64,000 nt of DNA from Aridibaculum aurantiacum (GTDB taxonomy: Bacteria > Bacteroidota > Bacteroidia > Chitinophagales > Chitinophagaceae): contig NZ_JAFEWC010000001.1 of NCBI RefSeq assembly GCF_017355875.1, positions 2,604,001-2,668,000 of the forward strand, read 5' to 3'. Made by a program: the position numbers and the translations under genes. Positions 44,728 through 53,451 of this stretch are shown piece by piece. A model generated the notes under the pieces. That model had not been told where the DNA came from. It saw only the letters and a list, made by a program, of their open reading frames with translations, and did not search any database. How positions within the stretch are numbered: the first letter of the stretch is position 1; every line of letters starts with the position of its first letter.

Positions 44728-45662
44728 TGCTACTTATTCAATATAACCAGACTACAGAGCCATCAGGTGGTTTAGACGCCTTGTTAGGATGCATCATTTT
44801 TGGTTGCGTGATCTATGCACTTGCTGCCACTATTCATTATTTAGAAGCCAGGCACCGCAGGATCGGCTACCAAAAACATATTATCCAGGCGCAGCCCGAC
44901 TACCTGGTGTACTATGGCTGGAACCTCGGCATCAAAAGGCCGGAGATAGAAAAGATCCTGAACAAATATTTCCCTTACTACCAGTCGCTGAGTGAGCCGC
45001 TCAAGTTCCGGTTCACCAGGCGGCTGGAGAATTTCATGAGCGAAAAGATCTTCATCATCCGCCACCACGAAGGTTTTAAAGAAATGCCGGTGCTGATGAG
45101 CGCAGCTGCCATCCAGATAAGCTTTGGGCTTAAGCGGTACATGCTGCCTTTCTTCCGGTACATACAAATACATCCCGAAGCCTACTTTGCTGACGATTCT
45201 TTGCGCATACTGGCTGGCCATGTGCAGGGGCAAACAATTACGGTAGCTTGGAATCATTTTCTAACCAACTACCAATATGCCGACGGTATAAATGTAGGAC
45301 TGCACGAAATGGCGCATGCTCTTTATTACCAGCACATGATTGCAGACCTGATGAAGCACCGACCTTTTGTTGACAACTTCAACGAAGTGATGGAGAGATG
45401 CGAGAAGAATTACTACACCGCCAGGATGAACGCGCACCAGCTTTTTACCGATAATGCTTTCAAGGATCTACAGGAGTTTTGGGCTGAAAGCCTGGAGATC
45501 TTCTTTGAAAAACCTGTGCAGATGAAGCTTTTCTACCCTGATCTTTTCCAGGGATTGTGTACCCTGCTACAGCAGGACCCAGCAAACAAACGCACACCAC
45601 TTTTACAAGGTGAGAGGAAGATCTGGCAGCAGCTACCTTTTCTCAACAGGAAGATTGCATGA
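44727..45662 (+). CDS. Zinc metallopeptidase, MtfA (M90) family
   Basis: A 311-residue protein with one N-terminal membrane helix (about 17-38) and a cytosolic M90-type peptidase domain. The zinc motif HEMAH is at 193-197, in GLHEMAHALYY, and a downstream Glu of WAESLEIFFE (about 252) is the likely third ligand. MtfA of E. coli binds the repressor Mlc and is soluble; this form has a membrane anchor, so its role may differ. It starts on the last base of the DUF2130 stop (TAATG), which implies co-translation. No Mlc homolog is in the window, though a ROK kinase is at 10.8 kb. Confidence 0.85.
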   Translation: MLLIQYNQTTEPSGGLDALLGCIIFGCVIYALAATIHYLEARHRRIGYQKHIIQAQPDYLVYYGWNLGIKRPEIEKILNKYFPYYQSLSEPLKFRFTRRLENFMSEKIFIIRHHEGFKEMPVLMSAAAIQISFGLKRYMLPFFRYIQIHPEAYFADDSLRILAGHVQGQTITVAWNHFLTNYQYADGINVGLHEMAHALYYQHMIADLMKHRPFVDNFNEVMERCEKNYYTARMNAHQLFTDNAFKDLQEFWAESLEIFFEKPVQMKLFYPDLFQGLCTLLQQDPANKRTPLLQGERKIWQQLPFLNRKIA

Positions 45663-45736
45663 GGATTTAAAAATGAAGCTGTTATAGTTGCTGCTCAACC
45701 TCGTTTTACAAGTACTTCCTTCTTATTTTGCACTTC

Positions 45737-48235
45737 ATGAACGCGGCTCCAGAAACCAGTGAAACTCTTTTTCCTGCTAAACAACAATTGTATGCAGAGG
45801 TTATTGTGCCACTGGCGCTTCCGAAAAACTACACCTGGGCTATACCATCGCACCTGCAGAAGGCGATACAGCAGGGTTGCCGGGTAGAGGTCGGATTAGG
45901 CAAGAACAAGCGTTACGCAGGTATTGTAAAAATCATTCACGATCAAAAGCCGGCTGCTTTCACACCTAAAGAGATTATAAACCTCCTGGATGCTGATCCA
46001 CTCGTTTACCCCGTACAACTACAACTATGGGAGTGGTTGGCGGATTACTACATGTGTACAGAAGGAGAAGTGATGCAGGCGGCGCTGCCTTCGCACCTCA
46101 AGTTGTCGAGCGAAACTATCCTGTCTTATAATGAAGAATTTGGTGAGGATTATTCCAATCTGGGTGATGAGGAATACCTGGTAACTGAGGCGCTGCAAAT
46201 AAAAAAGGAGTTGAAGCTAAGCGAGGTGCAACAGATACTGGATGCATCGCACGTATACCCGGTGATAAAGAAACTGATCGAAAAAGGGGTATGCGTGGTT
46301 TGGGAGGCGCTAAAAGAAAAATACAAGGAGAAAAAGGAGACCTATGTTCTGCTCCATCCTGACTATCACACCGAGCAAAACCTGGCAACACTGCTAAACG
46401 ACTGGAGCAAGAATAAAGCTCCAAAACAATTAGAATTGTTGCTGGCTTACCTGCACCTGATGAAAACAGCAGGTGAAGTAACACAACCTGAATTGTTGAA
46501 AAAAGCCAATGCAACTGCGGCGCATTTAAAAGGACTGGCTGATAAGCATATCCTGAAACTGGAAAAGCGTTCGCTGGACCGGCTGCCTGGTTTGCCTAAA
46601 GATGTGAAGATTGATTTTGAACTATCAAAAGTACAACAACATGCTGCAGCAGAAATTCAGCAGTCATTGATGGAAAAGCCGGTGTGCCTGCTGCAGGGAG
46701 TTACTTCAAGTGGCAAAACACAGATATACATCAAGCTTATTGAGCAGGTGATAAAAGAAGGCAAGCAGGTATTGTATATGCTGCCGGAGATAGCCCTTAC
46801 GGCACAGATCATCCGCCGGCTGCAGATCTATTTTGGCGGCTATATCACCATCTATCATTCAAAATTCAACCCGAACGAGCGGGTGGAGATATGGAATAAG
46901 ATAAGAAGCGGAGATACCAAAGTGGTGCTCGGAGCACGCTCATCGCTTTTCCTGCCTTTCAAAAATCTCGGGCTTGTGATTGTAGATGAAGAACATGATC
47001 CGTCCTTCAAACAACAAGATCCTGCACCGCGCTACCATGCCCGCGATGCAGCCATTTATTATGCTGCTTTATATGGCGCGCAGGTTCTGCTCGGAAGTGC
47101 TACGCCTTCTATAGAAAGTTACCACAATGCCAAAACAGGCAAATACGGGTTTGTTCATCTAACGCAGCGGTATGGAAATGTTCAACTGCCGGAGATAGAG
47201 ATCGTTGATGTAAAAACCATTTTTCCACGGGATAAAGAAAAAATATTGCTAACCCCTCCCCTGCTGGGCGCCATCTTCGATGCTTTGGAGCAAAAGAAGC
47301 AGGTGATACTTTTCCAGAATAGGCGTGGCTATGTGCCGTACCAGCTCTGTGGCACCTGTGGATGGATTCCTCAATGCGAACAGTGCGACGTTACCCTCAC
47401 CTATCACAAAGCAAAGAACCGGCTGCAGTGTCACTATTGCGGCAGCTCGTACCCGGTAGTTATAACCTGTGCAGCATGCGGCAGCCACAATTTTGTTCAA
47501 AAAAGCTTTGGTACCGAAAAGCTGGAAGAGGCGCTGGTGGAGGCTTTCCCACAAGCCAAAGTTGCCCGCATGGACTACGACAGCATTAAAGGCAAGAATG
47601 ACCACGATGCTCTTATAAAGCTTTTTGAGCAGCAGAAAATAGACATTCTTGCAGGTACACAGATGGTGGTAAAAGGACTAGATTTTGAACATGTAAACCT
47701 GGTGGGAATTGTGGATGCAGATGGCATTTTGAATTTTACTGACTTCAGGGTAAACGAAAGAGGCTTCCAGCTAATGGAGCAGGTTAGCGGTCGGGCAGGC
47801 AGGCGCGGCGACCGTGGTAAAGTGCTGATACAGGTAAGCAAAACAGATCATCCTGTATTGAAGTTTGTACAGGAGCACGATTATGATAAAATGTACCAGT
47901 ACGAGATCGAGAACAGGAAGATGTTCTTTTACCCGCCATTCTCACGCATCATCCAGGTGACGTGCAAGCACAAGGAAAAGAACATTGCTGAGGAAGCAGC
48001 CAACATAATGGCGCAATTCCTGAAAACGAAATATGAAAAGTACTTAAGTGGACCAGCCGAACCAGTGATCAACCGGGTGCGAAACCAGTACCTGTTTGAG
48101 ATATTACTGAAACTACCGCGACAGGCACAGCTTATTAAAGAATGCAAGCAGGAGATACTGCAACAGGTAGTCATCATCCAAAGCAACAAACGCTACCGCA
48201 GCGTTAGCATCATACCAGATGTGGATGCTAATTAA
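45737..48235 (+). CDS. priA: Primosomal protein N' (replication restart helicase)
   Basis: PriA reloads the replisome at stalled forks. The 832-residue protein, started at the ATG at 45737 (MNAAPETSETLFPA), has the N-terminal DNA-binding region (about 1-110), a winged-helix-like insert, the helicase core with Walker A GVTSSGKTQIYIKLI and the DEEH box in IVDEEHDPSFKQQD, and the zinc-binding insert with eight cysteines (CGTCGW through CAACGSHN). Motifs AGTQMVVKGLDF and QVSGRAGRRG complete the helicase. A TTATTTTG box ends 6 bp before the ATG, suggesting a leaderless message. It is the last gene of a plus-strand stretch. Confidence 0.96.
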   Translation: MNAAPETSETLFPAKQQLYAEVIVPLALPKNYTWAIPSHLQKAIQQGCRVEVGLGKNKRYAGIVKIIHDQKPAAFTPKEIINLLDADPLVYPVQLQLWEWLADYYMCTEGEVMQAALPSHLKLSSETILSYNEEFGEDYSNLGDEEYLVTEALQIKKELKLSEVQQILDASHVYPVIKKLIEKGVCVVWEALKEKYKEKKETYVLLHPDYHTEQNLATLLNDWSKNKAPKQLELLLAYLHLMKTAGEVTQPELLKKANATAAHLKGLADKHILKLEKRSLDRLPGLPKDVKIDFELSKVQQHAAAEIQQSLMEKPVCLLQGVTSSGKTQIYIKLIEQVIKEGKQVLYMLPEIALTAQIIRRLQIYFGGYITIYHSKFNPNERVEIWNKIRSGDTKVVLGARSSLFLPFKNLGLVIVDEEHDPSFKQQDPAPRYHARDAAIYYAALYGAQVLLGSATPSIESYHNAKTGKYGFVHLTQRYGNVQLPEIEIVDVKTIFPRDKEKILLTPPLLGAIFDALEQKKQVILFQNRRGYVPYQLCGTCGWIPQCEQCDVTLTYHKAKNRLQCHYCGSSYPVVITCAACGSHNFVQKSFGTEKLEEALVEAFPQAKVARMDYDSIKGKNDHDALIKLFEQQKIDILAGTQMVVKGLDFEHVNLVGIVDADGILNFTDFRVNERGFQLMEQVSGRAGRRGDRGKVLIQVSKTDHPVLKFVQEHDYDKMYQYEIENRKMFFYPPFSRIIQVTCKHKEKNIAEEAANIMAQFLKTKYEKYLSGPAEPVINRVRNQYLFEILLKLPRQAQLIKECKQEILQQVVIIQSNKRYRSVSIIPDVDAN

Positions 48236-48330
48236 GATGGCTAATGTATGAAAGCTACTGGTACAGCTTCGAACAAAGTGGTTTTCAAATCATAATTTTT
48301 TCTACTTTCAACCCCTCCAAAAAATTTACC

Positions 48331-49650
48331 ATGGTTAGAAAATTTTACCTGCAACTCCTGCTGTTAATCTTTGGTTTCTTTTCTGCACTTCAATCTTTTG
48401 CTCAAGAACTAAAGGTTGGAACACGAGTGGAAATATCTTATTCTGGTAGCTGGTACAAAGGCAGCATCCTGCAAGTAAAAGGAGATGAATATTACGTGAA
48501 GTATGATGACTACAGTGATGTCTGGAATACATGGGTTAAGGCCGACAAATTACGCGTACTCACAACTGCTACACCTACGGCCCATCAAGTTGGTACTTCA
48601 GCCTTTGCTGCAGGAGCGATGGTTGAATATTTCACAGATAACAAATGGTATCCTGGAAAAATATTGGAAGTAAAAGATAACAAGTACAAGTTTAGGTACG
48701 ATGAATACAGTAGTGTATGGGATGTATGGGTAAATGCCGACAGGCTGCGGCCACGCAATGGCAACGGAAGCAATACAGGTGGAGCAGGTAATACAGGCAA
48801 CTTAGGTAATAACGGGAACAGTGGTACCGGCGGCGGTAATGGTACAGGTTCTGTTACGCCAGCAACTACTTATGCTGCCGGCGAAATGGTGGACATTTTT
48901 TCTGATGGCAGATGGTATTACGGTAAAGTTCTGCAGGTAAAAGACGGAAAGTATTTTATTACTTATGACAACTTTAGTCGTGCCTGGGATACCTGGGTTA
49001 CAGCTGAAAAGCTTCGTAAGCCTGCACCAAAAGTGCATCGGCTAAATGCTACAAAAGAAGTAGAAGCAAGAGGTTATGGTACAGCAACCGGTTTTCCTCG
49101 TTTCAAAGTTGGAGATAAAGTGATAGCAAAACAAGCAGGAAATACGTGGCGCTATGCCATTATAAAAGAAATAGGAAAGAAAGGAACCATTTTCGACAAA
49201 CAATATGTAACCGTGGAGCTGGATGAATATACAGGAGATGAAGTTGGCACCCGGAACTATACCTGGCACGAAGACGTTGCTGGCTTGGTAAGGGAGCCGT
49301 GGTGGACACAAAAATACCAAGGTGTTTGGGAAATACGCATACCAGTAGCAATGATAGACAGAACGGATGGATATAAAGTAACCACTACAGTTACTGGTGG
49401 TGCATCTCAGCCACCACTCACCATAAATGCTAACGGCACTTATAGCTGGAAACTTTCGGGCAAAACAATAACTGGAAGATGGATACCAGCTGCAAATCAC
49501 CCGGGCATTACTGTACTGAAGGGTGATGCAGGCGCTGACTGGCAGGTATACCTTGCCAATGATGCATCAACGGTTGCACATTTTAAGAAAGACATCATCT
49601 ACCTGCAGGCGGAGAACCAGACTTATAAAGAAGGTTATCGATTGAAGTAA
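48331..49650 (+). CDS. Secreted protein with three tandem tudor/agenet-like repeats
   Basis: A 439-residue exported protein started at the ATG at 48331. A signal peptide (1-25, ending QSFAQ) precedes three 50-residue repeats at residues 26-75, 91-140 and 180-229 (bases 48406-48555, 48601-48750 and 48868-49017). Each has the pattern [E/A]-x-x-x-G-x-x-V, then W-Y-x-G-x-[IV]-L-x-V-K, then Y-D-[DEN]-[YF]-S-x-x-W and W-V-x-A-[DE]-[KR]-L-R. This resembles eukaryotic agenet/tudor modules, five-stranded barrels. Gly/Asn-rich linkers separate repeats 2 and 3. The C-terminal 210 residues are beta-rich (about 230-439) with a fourth, divergent VGDKVIAKQ-type module. Function is unknown; a ligand-binding or wall-associated role is inference. 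Confidence 0.8.
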   Translation: MVRKFYLQLLLLIFGFFSALQSFAQELKVGTRVEISYSGSWYKGSILQVKGDEYYVKYDDYSDVWNTWVKADKLRVLTTATPTAHQVGTSAFAAGAMVEYFTDNKWYPGKILEVKDNKYKFRYDEYSSVWDVWVNADRLRPRNGNGSNTGGAGNTGNLGNNGNSGTGGGNGTGSVTPATTYAAGEMVDIFSDGRWYYGKVLQVKDGKYFITYDNFSRAWDTWVTAEKLRKPAPKVHRLNATKEVEARGYGTATGFPRFKVGDKVIAKQAGNTWRYAIIKEIGKKGTIFDKQYVTVELDEYTGDEVGTRNYTWHEDVAGLVREPWWTQKYQGVWEIRIPVAMIDRTDGYKVTTTVTGGASQPPLTINANGTYSWKLSGKTITGRWIPAANHPGITVLKGDAGADWQVYLANDASTVAHFKKDIIYLQAENQTYKEGYRLK

Positions 49651-49680
49651 GTTGAGGCCTCAAGAAGAATGTTTTAGCTG

Positions 49681-50883
49681 CTACCGCCCTATTGCTGAAA
49701 GTCGCTTTTTACCTTTCAATTCTTTTGCTGCTTCAGTATAGCCACCGTCTGCTCCGTCCACAAAGTGGATGTGATTTTCATTCCTGTTACCGATGTAGCA
49801 GGTCATTACGCTTTCCCTGCTGGTAAAGTGGCCGAATACCAACCGGCCTATTTGCTCTTGCTGGTCAAGGTAGGCAACAAAAGCACTGTGTTTGATCCTG
49901 GTGGCGGAGATGATGGTGTTGATCCTGCCATCAATGGTTAATATATCTGCATTGGTAATTACCTGCTTCAGGTATTCCTGTCCACGAAGATTATTCACCT
50001 TCCAGTTGAACTTGAAGTATAACTTCCCGATAAATGTTTTTAGAAAAGTAGAAATCAAATAACTCCGCTTCCATCTACCGAACCGCACCATCATTTCCTT
50101 TTTGATCTTGTTTACGCTCAACATCAGCTTTAGTCGTTCAAAGGAAATAGGATTGCGATTTTCAATGGCTCCATATATCTCATCCATTTTTTGCAGTACA
50201 TCCGCATACACTTCAGCTTGCAAAGAAGGTTTAACCGCTTCTATCAGGTAGCAAACTACTTCGTTGTCTTCCGCTATTGGTTTTATCTTATCCCACCTGC
50301 ATTCAAGCCCCTCCATGTTCAGCAAAGCAGGATCATCAACCGCTGCGCCTTTTTCTTCACCGGCGCCTTTTATGATCTTTTCTGCATACTGCAGCCCATC
50401 TCCTATCACCACTGCCTTACTTATGCTATTACCAAACCGCACTTTGGCAATTCTTACTGCATGACCTGCCTCTTTGATACTTGCAATAGATAAACTTCCT
50501 GAGTGCAATTCAATATTGAAATTTTGGATGCTGTTGTTGTTATGTATCTGCAATCCTTTCAGAACATCATTTAGTATAACAGGCGGAACAAATACAGTTC
50601 CCCCATCACCCGTGAAAAAGAAAGGAATTTCGACCTCGGCATCTTTAGCTATGTTGAGAGCTACAACGAGTGAGCTGGCTGCAACAAGATTTACATCATT
50701 ATGATTACCGGCACTTACGGCAGCAGTAGAATTTTTTACATCAGCGATGATCACATGCCAATCATCCGGTACATCTACAAATCCACCACTTCTAAATAAT
50801 TCATGAAGGCTGCTGGTGGATGTTGGTAAGTTTTTGTAGAAATTGTTTGAGTACACCTGCAAATGGTCGTTTAGTAAGCCCAT
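49681..50883 (-). CDS. DUF3095 protein, likely diverged class III nucleotidyl cyclase-like domain
   Basis: A 400-residue protein of the DUF3095 family. The N-terminal domain (about 25-180) shows the class III cyclase pattern. VIIADVKNSTAAV has Asp48 at the first metal position, FFTGDGGTVFVP has Gly92-Asp93 at the second metal loop, IELHSGSLSI matches the HxG strand, and VVIGDGLQYAEKI matches the viGDxVxxAaxI segment. The C-terminal half (about 190-400) is basic and unrelated. A cyclase activity is not shown: the usual substrate-binding Lys/Asp and catalytic Asn/Arg pair are not clear. It lies 91 bp from the MntA-HepT pair, on the same strand and downstream of it. Secretion signals are absent. 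Confidence 0.75.
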   Translation of the reverse strand: MGLLNDHLQVYSNNFYKNLPTSTSSLHELFRSGGFVDVPDDWHVIIADVKNSTAAVSAGNHNDVNLVAASSLVVALNIAKDAEVEIPFFFTGDGGTVFVPPVILNDVLKGLQIHNNNSIQNFNIELHSGSLSIASIKEAGHAVRIAKVRFGNSISKAVVIGDGLQYAEKIIKGAGEEKGAAVDDPALLNMEGLECRWDKIKPIAEDNEVVCYLIEAVKPSLQAEVYADVLQKMDEIYGAIENRNPISFERLKLMLSVNKIKKEMMVRFGRWKRSYLISTFLKTFIGKLYFKFNWKVNNLRGQEYLKQVITNADILTIDGRINTIISATRIKHSAFVAYLDQQEQIGRLVFGHFTSRESVMTCYIGNRNENHIHFVDGADGGYTEAAKELKGKKRLSAIGR

Positions 50884-50974
50884 TCAAATATCTTACCTGA
50901 TGAGTGCACAAAATCTGAAGCATGATAAACTTAGAAAAACATGAGAGGGATATAGTCAATTATAGATTTAATTT

Positions 50975-51307
50975 CTAGGGGATAGATTTAAGTTGAGCAA
51001 TCAACTGCGGAACAAATGTTTCTTTGATCTGCCAAACAATTGAGTGGTCTATTCCGAAATAATCATGAACTATCCTGTTTCTAAAACCACGAATACGGTT
51101 CCAATCGATCTCAGGAAATTGTGACTTGAATTCACCAGGAAGACGGTTAGCTGCTTCACCGATTATTTCAAAATTTCGAATCACTGCATCTACTGTTTTA
51201 GCATCATTAGTGAAGGCTTCAAATGTTTGACCCACCGTGTAATCAAGTATTTTTTGTGCACTACCCAGTATATCCTCAACAAGCAGTTTAGGATTACGCT
51301 TAGACAT
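50975..51307 (-). CDS. HepT family ribonuclease toxin (DUF86)
   Basis: A 110-residue all-helical HEPN toxin, started at the ATG at 51307 (MSKRNPKLLVEDIL). The active-site motif RNRIVHDYF holds Arg76, His81 and Tyr83 (Rx4HxY), so RNase activity should be intact. The Tyr is the residue AMPylated by the partner antitoxin in characterised MntA-HepT systems. An upstream in-frame TTG at 51313 is less likely. Its ATG overlaps the last 8 bp of the mntA-like gene, which fits co-translation of toxin and antitoxin. Confidence 0.88.
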   Translation of the reverse strand: MSKRNPKLLVEDILGSAQKILDYTVGQTFEAFTNDAKTVDAVIRNFEIIGEAANRLPGEFKSQFPEIDWNRIRGFRNRIVHDYFGIDHSIVWQIKETFVPQLIAQLKSIP

Positions 51308-51590
51308 ATACAATATCTTGTTCTATAGCTTTAAAATACTTGTCTTTGATCCCCTTTCGTGACACAAGATCAACTTTCTTTTGAAGGCGCTGTTCCATGT
51401 AATTAGCAAGGTCAACAAATTCAATCCCAATAGGCTGATCAAAATCTACAATAATATCTATGTCGCTTGAAGCTGAGAAATCGTTTGTTAGGATAGAGCC
51501 AAACAATCCAATAGACTGAACATGGAACTTTTCAGCTAACTCAGGCTTGAGCTGCTGCAAAACATTTTTTATTTCTGTTAGTTGCTCCAT
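51300..51590 (-). CDS. MntA family nucleotidyltransferase antitoxin
   Basis: A 96-residue minimal nucleotidyltransferase. The catalytic motif Gly-Ser-x10-Asp-x-Asp is intact: GS at 31-32 and Asp43, Asp45 in SDIDIIVDF, with a third acid Asp74 in KKVDLVS. In known pairs it transfers AMP from ATP to the toxin tyrosine and blocks RNase activity. It is upstream of the HepT gene, which starts 8 bp before its stop. The pair probably forms a chromosomal toxin-antitoxin module. Confidence 0.88.
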   Translation of the reverse strand: MEQLTEIKNVLQQLKPELAEKFHVQSIGLFGSILTNDFSASSDIDIIVDFDQPIGIEFVDLANYMEQRLQKKVDLVSRKGIKDKYFKAIEQDIVYV

Positions 51591-51695
51591 CTACCAAATT
51601 TATGAAAGTTGCCTGGGAATATGTTTATTGGCAGTAACTCGTGGAAACCAAAAGAAAATTCATTCATTGCTTTAGGTTCCTAAGCAGCATTCTCA

Positions 51696-52364
51696 TTAAC
51701 TACGGCCTACCGCCAGTATCTCATCATAATGATAAATATGTATACCGCTTTCACTTCTGGCTGCAGCCGCTACCATGGCACGTGCTACATCTGCAGATTG
51801 AATGGCTTTATACTTTCTCCATTTACCAACAAAGAAGAAACCGATGGCTGGATAGATCAGCTTGCCTATCCCCTCGCCCAAACGTTTTTCCTTCCGCTGG
51901 CCCAGCAGCAGGCTCGGCCTGAAAATATGTAAGGCTTCAAAACCGTTTTTTGTTATAGCCTCTTCCACCTCTCCTTTTAACCGCAGGTAAAAATTACTAC
52001 TAGCTACATCAGCACCTACAGACGAAACAAGTGCATATGTATGGAAGCCGGCCTGCTTACCAAAATGAGCTGCATGAACAGGAATATCAAAATCAATTTT
52101 TCGATAAGCTGCTTTATCACCTTTCACTTTGCTTTGGGTTGTACCTATACAACAAAAGATGCAGTCACCATTTCCAAGCTTTTGCCTGTAATCATCAAGG
52201 TTGTTGAAATCAACCACAACCACCTCAATCTTCTTATGCATAATATCTATAGGTTGCCTTACCAACAGCCTTACTTTTTCGTACCCATTATCTGCTATCA
52301 ACTGCTGTACTACCTGTTGACCAATAAGGCCTGTAGCTCCTAATACAACTGCGGTTAGTGCCAT
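51696..52364 (-). CDS. NAD(P)H-binding oxidoreductase (atypical SDR)
   Basis: A 222-residue Rossmann-fold protein. It starts MALTAVVLGATGLIGQQVV with the GxxGxxG dinucleotide motif (about 9-15). YEKVRLLVRQPI follows, and FCCIGTTQSKVKG and YALVSSVGADVASSNFYLRLKGEVEEAI have the pattern of the NAD(P)H-binding (NmrA/HTATIP2-like) group rather than the classical YxxxK SDRs. The substrate is unknown. It is divergent from murB, 31 bp away. Confidence 0.85.
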   Translation of the reverse strand: MALTAVVLGATGLIGQQVVQQLIADNGYEKVRLLVRQPIDIMHKKIEVVVVDFNNLDDYRQKLGNGDCIFCCIGTTQSKVKGDKAAYRKIDFDIPVHAAHFGKQAGFHTYALVSSVGADVASSNFYLRLKGEVEEAITKNGFEALHIFRPSLLLGQRKEKRLGEGIGKLIYPAIGFFFVGKWRKYKAIQSADVARAMVAAAARSESGIHIYHYDEILAVGRS

Positions 52365-52395
52365 AATTGTTTATTTTGCGCCCTACAAGAGCAGC

Positions 52396-53412
52396 ATGCA
52401 AATTCAAGAAAATATCTCACTCAGGCCTTACAATACTTTCGGCATAGATGTAACAGCCAGGTTTTTCACTTCGTTCAATTCACTGGAATCTTTGCAGGAG
52501 TTGGTCACGTCGCCTCTCTTCAACAGCCAGCCTCACATGGTACTGGGTGGCGGTAGCAATGTATTGTTTACCTCTAACTACAATGGGCTTGTTCTAAGGA
52601 ATGAACTAACGGGAATTGAGCGTGTGAATGAGGACGCTGATCATTATTATATACGCGCTGCAGCCGGCGAAAACTGGCACCAGTTTGTTCTGCACTGCAT
52701 TGAAAATAATTATGCGGGAGTAGAAAATCTAAGCCTGATACCCGGTAATGTAGGCGCTAGTCCTATGCAAAACATAGGCGCTTATGGAGTAGAAATTAAG
52801 GATGTTTTTCATGAACTGGAAGCTTACTCAATTGCCAATAATACGGCAGTAATATTCAATAAAGAAGATTGTGAATTTGGTTACCGTGAGAGTGTCTTCA
52901 AAAAGAAATACAAAGGCAAGTTTATCATTACTAGCGTAACCTTCAGGCTTAGCAAACAAGCCAACTTCAATACGTCATATGGAGCTATACAGCAAGAGCT
53001 TGATGCAATGGGCGTGCAGCAGTTGAATATAGCTGCTATTTCGCAAGCTGTTATTAATATCAGGAGAAGCAAATTACCTGACCCTGCAGTGACTGGAAAT
53101 GCCGGTAGTTTCTTTAAAAATCCGACTATACCTAACGAACAGTTTGAACAACTGAAACAGCAACACCCCGCCATTGTTGGTTATTCTGCCGGCACTTCGC
53201 AAACAAAAGTGGCCGCTGGATGGTTGATAGAACAAGCCGGATGGAAAGGTTATAGAACAGGTGATGCAGGATGCCATCCTAAGCAAGCGCTGGTGTTGGT
53301 AAACTATGGCCACGCCACAGGCAACCAGGTTTATGCATTATCCGAGGAGATCGTACAAAGTGTGCAAGATAGGTTTGGCATAATCCTAGAGAGAGAAGTA
53401 AATATTATTTAA
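52396..53412 (+). CDS. murB: UDP-N-acetylenolpyruvoylglucosamine reductase
   Basis: MurB reduces UDP-GlcNAc-enolpyruvate to UDP-MurNAc with NADPH and FAD. The 338-residue protein resembles the type I enzymes such as E. coli MurB. LGGGSNVLFTSNYNG (about 51-65) and LSLIPGNVGASPMQNIGAYGVEIKD (in pieces, about 115-139) form the FAD site, GYRESVFK near 166 is the type I tyrosine region, and GNAGSFFKNP near 233 contains the catalytic Ser. GDAGCHPKQALVLVN carries the closing segment with the C-terminal Glu downstream. It is divergent from the NAD(P)H-binding protein gene, with a TTATTTTG box at 52371-52378. Confidence 0.95.
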   Translation: MQIQENISLRPYNTFGIDVTARFFTSFNSLESLQELVTSPLFNSQPHMVLGGGSNVLFTSNYNGLVLRNELTGIERVNEDADHYYIRAAAGENWHQFVLHCIENNYAGVENLSLIPGNVGASPMQNIGAYGVEIKDVFHELEAYSIANNTAVIFNKEDCEFGYRESVFKKKYKGKFIITSVTFRLSKQANFNTSYGAIQQELDAMGVQQLNIAAISQAVINIRRSKLPDPAVTGNAGSFFKNPTIPNEQFEQLKQQHPAIVGYSAGTSQTKVAAGWLIEQAGWKGYRTGDAGCHPKQALVLVNYGHATGNQVYALSEEIVQSVQDRFGIILEREVNII

Positions 53413-53451
53413 CTGCGGCATACGCATTCATTGTACATGTAAAAATTGTTT

